Shown here in pieces: positions 1 through 4,048 of a DNA stretch of 5,488 nucleotides; within the stretch, counting starts at the first letter, position 1; the number at the start of each line of letters is the position of its first letter. The notes under the pieces were generated by a model that saw only the letters and a list, made by a program, of their open reading frames with translations, was not told the DNA's origin and did not search any database. The position numbers and the translations under genes were made by a program. The stretch comes from an uncultured Eubacteriales bacterium (lineage in GTDB: Bacteria; Bacillota; Clostridia; Lachnospirales; Lachnospiraceae). The stretch is taken from positions 1 through 5,488 of the forward strand of contig UQVN01000223.1 of assembly GCA_900544525.1 (NCBI GenBank), written 5' to 3'.

Positions 1-129
1 AACTTTATTTTGTTAAAACTTTAAACTATGTATCGATTTAAAGTTATAAAACATCTTATGGCTTCGTATTTTCGTTTCAATTTATTGCTATTAAGGTCAT
101 CCTATTCTACTTCTTTTTTGGATAGCGTG

Positions 130-162
130 AAAGGGAAGCTCATTGTCTTCCCTTTGTTTTTT
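130..162 (+). terminator. Plus-strand rho-independent terminator of a gene left of the window
   Basis: A perfect 9-bp stem AAAGGGAAG / CTTCCCTTT (130-138 and 147-155) with an 8-base loop is followed on the plus strand by GTTTTTT. On the minus strand the stem is followed by CACGCTATCC, with no T-tract, so it does not look like a terminator for the lactate dehydrogenase gene that runs toward it. All three plus frames are closed by stops within the first 41 bases, so any gene it serves ends at or just outside the left edge. Otherwise positions 1-293 contain no gene that I can see. Confidence 0.7.
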
Positions 163-293
163 GTATACAAAATATGTTTTCTATTATAACACAAATAACT
201 TCTTTCACACAATCCTATTTTTCTGTCATTAAGAAATTCATTTCTAATAACCGAAAACATCAGTCTATATCCGTCATTTACGCTTCATTCTTT

Positions 294-1229
294 TTATGCT
301 TCTTCTAATACACGTGCAAGTGTTTCTGCAGATTCCTTTAATTTTCTTTCCTCTTCTTCATTTAATGGAAGCTCTATCATTCTTTCTACACCATTTTCTC
401 CAATGACAGCTGGCATACCAAGGCAAACACCTTCAATTCCATACTGACCTGTCATTAAACTAGAAACCGTTAATACAGAGTGCTCATCCCGAACAAGTGC
501 TTGTGCAATTCTCTCTACCGCAACACCGATGGCGTAATAAGTAGCCCCTTTTCTTTCAATAATCTCATAAGCACTATTTTTTACTTCTTCATAAATCTTT
601 TCCCGATCTTCAATTCCTTTGCAATTTCCACCTTTTGCACAATACTCATCAAGTGGAATACCAGATATATTTGCGCTACTCCAAACAGCTAACTCACTAT
701 CACCATGCTCACCAATAATAAATGCATGAACATTTCTTGTATCGATTCCCATCTGTTCCCCTAATTTATATTTAAAGCGAGCAGTATCTAATACAGTACC
801 GCTACCAATAACTCTTTCTGGTGGAAATCCACTTAATTTTAACGCAAGGCTTGTCAAAACATCCACTGGATTGGCTACAATTAAAAGAATACATTCTTTA
901 TTGTACTTTGTAATCTGTGGAATAATACTTTCAAAAATTCTCGCATTTTTATGAATTAAGTCAATTCTTGTCTCTCCTGGGGCTTGGTTGGCTCCTGCGG
1001 TTACAATAACAAGATAAGCATCTTTCAAATCAGAATAATCTCCTGCATAGATATCAACTGGCTGTACAAAAGGGATTCCATGCCCAATATCCATTGCCTC
1101 CCCTTCTGCTTTTTTCTTATTTACATCTAATAAAACGATCTCATTAAAAAGACCACCATTTACAAGTTGAAAAGCGATTGTTGAACCGACAGCTCCACAA
1201 CCGATAACTGCACATTTTTGAATATTCAT
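294..1229 (-). CDS. ldh: L-lactate dehydrogenase
   Basis: A cytosolic NAD-dependent enzyme that interconverts pyruvate and L-lactate, re-oxidising NADH in fermentation. The 311-residue protein has the usual family length. Visible features are the Rossmann loop GCGAVGS (10-16), Asp35 for the NAD ribose, the mobile loop AGANQAPGETR with Gln82 and Arg88, NPVD (120-123), LDTARF with Asp148 and the carboxylate-binding Arg151, and the catalytic His175 in GEHGDS. Gln82 is the lactate-type residue; malate dehydrogenases carry Arg there. The start at 1229 is preferred over an in-frame ATG at 1262: AGAGAGG lies 10 bases before it, the upstream ATG has no Shine-Dalgarno, and that ATG overlaps a TATAAT box. 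It also begins directly with the NAD-binding strand. Lys153 replaces the Arg usual at one fructose-1,6-bisphosphate contact in allosteric enzymes, while His168 is kept. It appears monocistronic, and no convincing minus-strand terminator follows. Confidence 0.93.
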   Translation of the reverse strand: MNIQKCAVIGCGAVGSTIAFQLVNGGLFNEIVLLDVNKKKAEGEAMDIGHGIPFVQPVDIYAGDYSDLKDAYLVIVTAGANQAPGETRIDLIHKNARIFESIIPQITKYNKECILLIVANPVDVLTSLALKLSGFPPERVIGSGTVLDTARFKYKLGEQMGIDTRNVHAFIIGEHGDSELAVWSSANISGIPLDEYCAKGGNCKGIEDREKIYEEVKNSAYEIIERKGATYYAIGVAVERIAQALVRDEHSVLTVSSLMTGQYGIEGVCLGMPAVIGENGVERMIELPLNEEEERKLKESAETLARVLEEA

Positions 1230-1260
1230 AAGGAAATGACCTCTCTTTCTTCTTTTCTCC

Positions 1261-1296
1261 ATTATATAGTGTTTATAAAGAATATTCTGTCTAACA
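1261..1296 (-). promoter_or_regulatory. Candidate ldh promoter (-10 box) with adjacent palindrome
   Basis: On the minus strand TATAAT occupies 1261-1266, which would start transcription near 1254 and give a leader of about 25 bases before the ATG at 1229. No good -35 sits at 16-18 bp, so an activator or a different promoter is possible. Immediately upstream lies an imperfect 26-bp palindrome (1271-1296) centred on the perfect 10-mer AGAATATTCT (1279-1288), matching at 9 of 13 positions per half. It sits where a repressor or activator of ldh would bind, but I do not recognise it; it does not fit the Rex consensus. Confidence 0.3.
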
Positions 1297-1390
1297 TTTC
1301 TTAATTTTACTCATAGAAATTTGTAATTCTTACGTTTCTTAATAAATCCCTTATTAATTTTTCATAAATATCTTACATTTTCTTCAGATA

Positions 1391-1399
1391 TTATCCACA
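1391..1399 (+). promoter_or_regulatory. Exact DnaA-box sequence TTATCCACA
   Basis: The nonamer TTATCCACA equals the consensus DnaA box. It is alone (no cluster, no AT-rich unwinding repeats or replication genes nearby), so this is not an origin. It lies between the divergent ldh and VTC-like genes and could be a DnaA transcription-control site or a chance match. Confidence 0.25.
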
Positions 1400-1467
1400 G
1401 AACGGTCATATTTTTCTTGTATAATAAGACTAGAAAAACAAAAATGATGACTTTAAACGAACAAACC

Positions 1468-1523
1468 ACAATATATTGTTATTGTTTTATATAATATATA
1501 CATAATATTGTTTAAGTAACAAT
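1468..1523 (+). promoter_or_regulatory. AT-rich promoter/operator region upstream of the VTC-like gene
   Basis: This stretch holds a TATAAT (1490-1495) without a good -35, an alternative TTGTTA (1476-1481) with CATAAT (1501-1506) at a long 19-bp spacing, a perfect 12-bp palindrome ACAATATATTGT (1468-1479), and an inverted repeat ATTGTT-TAAGT-AACAAT (1507-1523) just before the Shine-Dalgarno. TATTGTT occurs three times (1474, 1480, 1506). A promoter is very likely here because the neighbouring gene is divergent, but the exact boxes are uncertain. Confidence 0.35.
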
Positions 1524-1539
1524 GGAAAGGAAGATAGCG

Positions 1540-2172
1540 ATGACAACAAATACAACAAACTCATTATCCATAATCGAAACAAATCCAAACTTTCATTATG
1601 AAATTGCAAAATGTATTCCACAGGACTCAATTCCTCTTTTATATCAAATATTGAGCAAATATGAAATATCCGAACATGCGAAAGATATGCCATTTAGCGC
1701 TCAAGTAAGAGAGCTTTATTTGCTTCCTTCTTTAGAGATCAGTGGCACACTTCCTCTTCTCCAGACAATGCCTGAACTATTTTATATTGAATATATTAAA
1801 GTGGGACACCAATCTCGTTACCTTTTTCATAAACGCTATAAAGGAGAACATCATTCTCTAGAAAATTCCATTATCCTTAGCAAAAAACAGTGTAAAAAAA
1901 TATTAAAGGGAGATTTATCTTTTATGGAAGATAGTACAGAACCTCTTTTCTTAGAATATTACTCAAAACACCAAACTTATCAATATCGCCCTTCTTTTAT
2001 TATCTCCTGCAAAAGAAAACGCCACATATTTAATGGAGGGCAATCTCAGATCACAATCAATGATAACGTTAAAATGTCTTTCCGCACTAGCCTTTTCTTA
2101 GAGGAAAAAGATTTACCTGCGGATTCTAAAACTTACGCTAGCTTTCGAATCCAAAGCGCTGTGGAATTATAA
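1540..2172 (+). CDS. Diverged VTC / polyphosphate-polymerase-like domain protein, C-terminally short
   Basis: A 210-residue soluble protein, no signal peptide or membrane segment. The ATG at 1540 is chosen because AAAGGAAG ends six bases before it; an ATG at 1522 has no Shine-Dalgarno. From remembered family pattern (not an alignment) it follows the bacterial VTC domain in order: FHYEIAK near 18-24 (family E-x-K-Y), VRELYLLP 56-63 (family RSLYFD), FYIEYI 81-86 (family FRIRIY), LFHKRYKG 95-102 (family LExKRK), YRPSFIISCKR 149-159 (family LRPKVIVEYER), QITINDNV 170-177 (family VRVTFDRNI) and FLEEKDLP 186-193. VTC domains build or bind polyphosphate inside a charged barrel. Here the RxR pair is Tyr/Glu, the LExK Glu is Phe, the VRVTFD Arg is Gln, and the final barrel strand and FSKY end are missing, so polymerase activity is doubtful. 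It stands alone with its own terminator. The gene call is firm, the family call moderate. Confidence 0.62.
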   Translation: MTTNTTNSLSIIETNPNFHYEIAKCIPQDSIPLLYQILSKYEISEHAKDMPFSAQVRELYLLPSLEISGTLPLLQTMPELFYIEYIKVGHQSRYLFHKRYKGEHHSLENSIILSKKQCKKILKGDLSFMEDSTEPLFLEYYSKHQTYQYRPSFIISCKRKRHIFNGGQSQITINDNVKMSFRTSLFLEEKDLPADSKTYASFRIQSAVEL

Positions 2173-2185
2173 TAAACTTAACATA

Positions 2186-2234
2186 GGGGCTGTCGCATTG
2201 GCTAAAAATAGTTAGCTGGGCGACAGCCCCTTTT
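2186..2234 (+). terminator. Strong compound hairpin terminator between convergent genes
   Basis: A perfect 11-bp GC-rich stem GGGGCTGTCGC / GCGACAGCCCC (2186-2196 and 2220-2230) encloses a small internal loop and a second 5-bp stem GCTAA / TTAGC (2201-2205 and 2212-2216). TTTT follows on the plus strand. It begins 14 bases after the stop of the VTC-like gene. The flavodoxin gene converges on it from the right and shows no better terminator, so it may serve both strands, although the minus-strand flank (TATGTTAAGTTT) is a poorer T-tract. Confidence 0.85.
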
Positions 2235-2286
2235 ATGGCATATGTATTTCTTTTCTATCAGCTGTAATTTTTTGTTTTGTTATTCA

Positions 2287-2715
2287 TTAAGCAGTTGCAA
2301 CTTTGTTTCCAAGTTCTTTACAACTTTCTAATCCTTCTTCATCTGGCTCATTGTTGCAAATGACATAATCACAAACTAAATTTGCTCCATCGGAATTGCA
2401 AGTTTCTTCCCATGTTCTCATCCATTCTCCGTCTCCCCATCCATAAGAACCAAAAAGAGCAATTTTCTTTCCGCTTAACTTACTTTCACAATCTTCAAAC
2501 ATTGGTGCAAATTCGGATTCTTCTAACTCTTCTGCTCCCATAGATGGACAACCAAAAGCAATCGCATCAAATTCATCCATTTTACTTGAATTAAATTCAG
2601 AAGCTGTAAAAAGTTCTACCTCTGCTCCTGCAGCTTTTGCTCCTTCTACAACGGCATTTGCCATAGCCTCTGTGTTTCCTGTTCCACTCCAATACACAAC
2701 TGCAACTTTACTCAT
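2287..2715 (-). CDS. Flavodoxin, short-chain clostridial type
   Basis: A 142-residue cytosolic FMN electron carrier that usually stands in for ferredoxin, for example with pyruvate:ferredoxin oxidoreductase or hydrogenase, when iron is scarce. The FMN phosphate loop is WSGTGNT (9-15), the loop by the flavin N5 is PSMGAEE (57-63), and the flavin-stacking aromatic is Trp93 in GSYGWGDGEW (89-98). The pattern closely follows the Clostridium beijerinckii flavodoxin as I remember it, with Ala61 where that protein has Asp after the Met-Gly turn. A purine-rich Shine-Dalgarno (AAGGAAAGGG) precedes the ATG. The gene lies 202 bases downstream of DUF3793 on the same strand with no clear terminator between, so it is probably co-transcribed and under the same operator. 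A weak TTGAAA / CATAAA pair at 2749-2776 could add a private promoter. The gap holds no ORF that I could support. Confidence 0.96.
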   Translation of the reverse strand: MSKVAVVYWSGTGNTEAMANAVVEGAKAAGAEVELFTASEFNSSKMDEFDAIAFGCPSMGAEELEESEFAPMFEDCESKLSGKKIALFGSYGWGDGEWMRTWEETCNSDGANLVCDYVICNNEPDEEGLESCKELGNKVATA

Positions 2716-2917
2716 TTTCTTTCCCTTTCCTTTCCATTTTGTCTATTTTTTATGTTAAGCGATCTCCTACTTTCAATTCGATCACTTTATAACCATTGGT
2801 TTATTCTTTATCTCACTTTTTCACTTTGCTTTCTTTCATCTTTTCTCATAAAATCGCGTTTACTCTTCTATTTTTAGATTCTCCCTCTATGATGCAAGAT
2901 ACACTGCATAGACTGTC

Positions 2918-3469
2918 TTATGCCGCTACTGTAAGCTTCATAATATCTCGACCACTTAAATATTGTTGTCGATAAATGCATTGGCACTTCTTGAACTTTG
3001 TAAATAATTTCTCTGCATTTTTTTCATCTCCATAAACTTTCCAACAGCCAACACACTTATAATTTCTTCCTTTATTTTCAATAAAACCAACAATATCCTC
3101 TAGTGGATATTCTAAAAATACTCCGATTTCATGGGGAAACGTACAATTTCTTTGAAACTGCTCTCTTAAATGTGCAATACAACCTTCAATTGAAAAATCC
3201 TCATATCCATATCCCTTTAAAAAGTTTTGAATTTCTTCTCGTTCTAGCACCTGCATAAGACTACTTTTTCGATAAACATAAATAAGTGCGGTTTCTTCAC
3301 ACTGTTTCACAATGGTCAAATACACGCCTTTCTTATTCATTTGTCCATTCCAATATTTTAAATACTCATCAATTTCTTCTTGGCTCTCTAGAAAATATCG
3401 AAATAAATTACCCGCTTTTAAATTTGCAAGGGTTAGAGAACAATGTTCAATTAAAAGCTGTTCTTTCAC
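2918..3469 (-). CDS. DUF3793 family protein of unknown function
   Basis: A 183-residue soluble protein without signal or membrane segments. I recognise DUF3793 from IEHCSLTLANLKAGNLF (7-23), KKGV near 46-49, ALIYVYR (61-67), FPHEIGVFLEYP (111-122), and GFIENKGRNYKCVGCWKVYGD (128-148, key residues Cys139, Cys142, Trp143, Tyr146). His9, Cys10, His113 and the C-x2-C at 139-142 could bind metal or cofactor, but the function is not known to me. From memory, members often lie beside flavodoxin or iron-uptake genes in Clostridia, as here. The GTG start at 3469 is preferred because AAAGAGGTGA sits five bases before it and the protein then begins MKEQLLIEHC, as family members do. The frame stays open to a TTG at 3580 with no Shine-Dalgarno, which would add 37 unrelated-looking charged residues. 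The transcript probably starts near 3744, giving a leader of about 275 bases. Confidence 0.9.
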   Translation of the reverse strand: MKEQLLIEHCSLTLANLKAGNLFRYFLESQEEIDEYLKYWNGQMNKKGVYLTIVKQCEETALIYVYRKSSLMQVLEREEIQNFLKGYGYEDFSIEGCIAHLREQFQRNCTFPHEIGVFLEYPLEDIVGFIENKGRNYKCVGCWKVYGDEKNAEKLFTKFKKCQCIYRQQYLSGRDIMKLTVAA

Positions 3470-3474
3470 TCGTT

Positions 3475-3484
3475 TCACCTCTTT
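3475..3484 (-). promoter_or_regulatory. Shine-Dalgarno deciding the DUF3793 start
   Basis: Read on the minus strand this is AAAGAGGTGA, a near-complete match to the 16S anti-Shine-Dalgarno complement, five bases before GTG (3467-3469). No comparable site precedes the alternative TTG (3580). The GTG at 3571 has AAGGGA directly abutting it, which is too close. Confidence 0.75.
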
Positions 3485-3504
3485 ACTCTTCCATTTCTCT
3501 TGAA

Positions 3505-3522
3505 AGTTAGTTATTCCTAACT
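3505..3522 (-). promoter_or_regulatory. Operator-like inverted repeat, copy A, in the DUF3793 leader
   Basis: On the minus strand this reads AGTTAGGAATAACTAACT, an AGTTAG-N6-CTAACT inverted repeat. It matches copy B (3727-3744, plus strand) at 15 of 18 positions, differing only at three central bases. It lies 36 bases upstream of the GTG start with no convincing promoter at it, so it may be an auxiliary operator or roadblock site. Confidence 0.6.
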
Positions 3523-3726
3523 CTTTCTTAAAAAGAAAAGAACTTTCTTTCTGTCTCTCCAGTTGACTCACTCCCTTCAACTAAAAAATAAGTGATATGA
3601 CATATTTTCTCCCATATCTCTCATTTTTATTCTTATTTTCTTTCGCTGAAATAGAGCAATGATTGTTTATCAACATGGAGTATAAGTTCCTATTACCTTT
3701 TCTCATTCTATTTAATTTCTCACAAT

Positions 3727-3744
3727 AGTTAGCTTTAACTAACT
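3727..3744 (+). promoter_or_regulatory. Operator-like inverted repeat, copy B, at the DUF3793-flavodoxin promoter
   Basis: AGTTAGCTTTAACTAACT is an inverted repeat AGTTAG-N6-CTAACT. The dyad extends outward (3722-3749) to arms of 11 bases with one mismatch. It starts at the predicted +1 of the minus-strand promoter and directly abuts the plus-strand extended -10, a position suited to repression of both. The half-sites loosely resemble the TTAGG/CCTAA-rich boxes of DtxR/IdeR-family metal regulators. The regulator is not in the window, so its identity is an inference. Confidence 0.65.
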
Positions 3745-3746
3745 GT

Positions 3747-3755
3747 TGTTATAAT
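3747..3755 (+). promoter_or_regulatory. Divergent plus-strand extended -10 element
   Basis: TGTTATAAT is a perfect TGn-TATAAT extended -10 on the plus strand. No TTGACA-like -35 lies upstream; that place is occupied by operator copy B. Transcription would begin near 3762 and run into a region with no convincing ORF. It overlaps the -10 of the opposite promoter, so part of the match may come from AT-rich composition. Confidence 0.4.
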
Positions 3756-3779
3756 ATCACTAGTTGAAATCTTTGTCAA
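3751..3779 (-). promoter_or_regulatory. Sigma-A promoter of the DUF3793-flavodoxin operon
   Basis: On the minus strand TTGACA (3774-3779) and TATTAT (3751-3756) are separated by exactly 17 bp, an almost perfect housekeeping promoter. Transcription would begin near 3744, placing operator copy B at about +1 to +18. It is the only strong minus-strand promoter seen between the serS terminator and the DUF3793 gene. Confidence 0.8.
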
Positions 3780-3865
3780 TACTTTTTTATTTCTTTTTTT
3801 GTTCACTCTTTTTTCACAAAACCATCAAAGTTTCGCCACATTTTATGGCTATACTAAATACATAT

Positions 3866-3894
3866 AAAAGGAAGAATCATTTGATTCCCTTTTT
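3866..3894 (+). terminator. Candidate weak terminator hairpin in the intergenic region
   Basis: AAAAGG-AA-GAATCA pairs with TGATTC-CCTTTT (a 12-bp stem with an AA bulge and a very small loop), followed on the plus strand by a T-rich run (TTTTTC, then TTTTTTT a little further on). It could end a short plus-strand transcript started near 3762. On the minus strand it is followed by TTTTATAT, so direction is not certain. Confidence 0.35.
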
Positions 3895-3917
3895 CTATAA
3901 ATTTTTTTCATATTACT

Positions 3918-3955
3918 GGAGATAGTTCTTCCCCCCACTCATTAGAACTATCTCC
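3918..3955 (+). ncRNA. Structured element: 12-bp hairpin with a C-rich loop, possible small RNA
   Basis: A perfect 12-bp stem GGAGATAGTTCT / AGAACTATCTCC (3918-3929 and 3944-3955) encloses a 14-base loop containing CCCCCC. On the plus strand it is followed by CCTCCTC. Neither strand has a T-tract directly after it, so it is not an ordinary terminator. On the plus strand the exposed C-rich loop and tail could pair with Shine-Dalgarno sequences, as in C-rich Firmicute small RNAs such as Bacillus FsrA. No clear promoter immediately precedes it. The structure is certain, the RNA call speculative. Confidence 0.35.
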
Positions 3956-3977
3956 CCTCCTCAAAAATAATATAAAT

Positions 3978-4032
3978 CAATAAAAAATGGCACATGGAAA
4001 AGTCTTTCTCATCCTTTTCCATGTGCCATTTT
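3978..4032 (-). terminator. serS terminator
   Basis: A perfect 19-bp stem (3984-4002 with 4014-4032, core AATGGCACATGGAAAAG) and an 11-base loop begin 16 bases after the serS stop. On the minus strand they lead into TTTTTTATTGATTT. The plus-strand exit (CATTTTC) is weaker but could also stop transcription from the left. Confidence 0.92.
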
Positions 4033-4048
4033 CAATGAAATTATTCTA

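Noticed and set aside
28..189. A 53-codon plus-strand ORF (ATG at 28)
   Set aside because: It runs straight through a clear terminator hairpin and T-tract, has no ribosome binding site, and its translation shows no domain.
1230..1262. N-terminal extension of lactate dehydrogenase to an in-frame ATG at 1262
   Set aside because: That ATG has no Shine-Dalgarno and overlaps a TATAAT box, while the ATG at 1229 is preceded by AGAGAGG and starts exactly at the NAD-binding strand.
2207..2217. AATAGTTAGCT inside the terminator at 2186-2234, resembling half of operator copy B
   Set aside because: It shares 11 bases with copy B, but the opposite half-site is absent and the bases are explained by the inner stem of the terminator.
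2186..2230. Inverted repeat as an insertion-sequence end or mobile repeat
   Set aside because: It has a T-tract, sits 14 bases after a stop codon between convergent genes, and there is no transposase or target duplication. A terminator explains it fully.
3581..3706. A 41-codon minus-strand ORF (ATG at 3706) in the DUF3793 leader, ending directly before a TTG
   Set aside because: No Shine-Dalgarno, very Asn/Lys-rich composition as expected from AT-rich non-coding DNA, and no recognisable motif. A leader peptide cannot be excluded, but nothing supports it.
3843..3925. A short plus-strand ORF of about 26 codons within the possible small-RNA region
   Set aside because: No Shine-Dalgarno, aromatic-rich sequence typical of AT-rich chance ORFs, and it crosses the terminator-like hairpin at 3866-3894.
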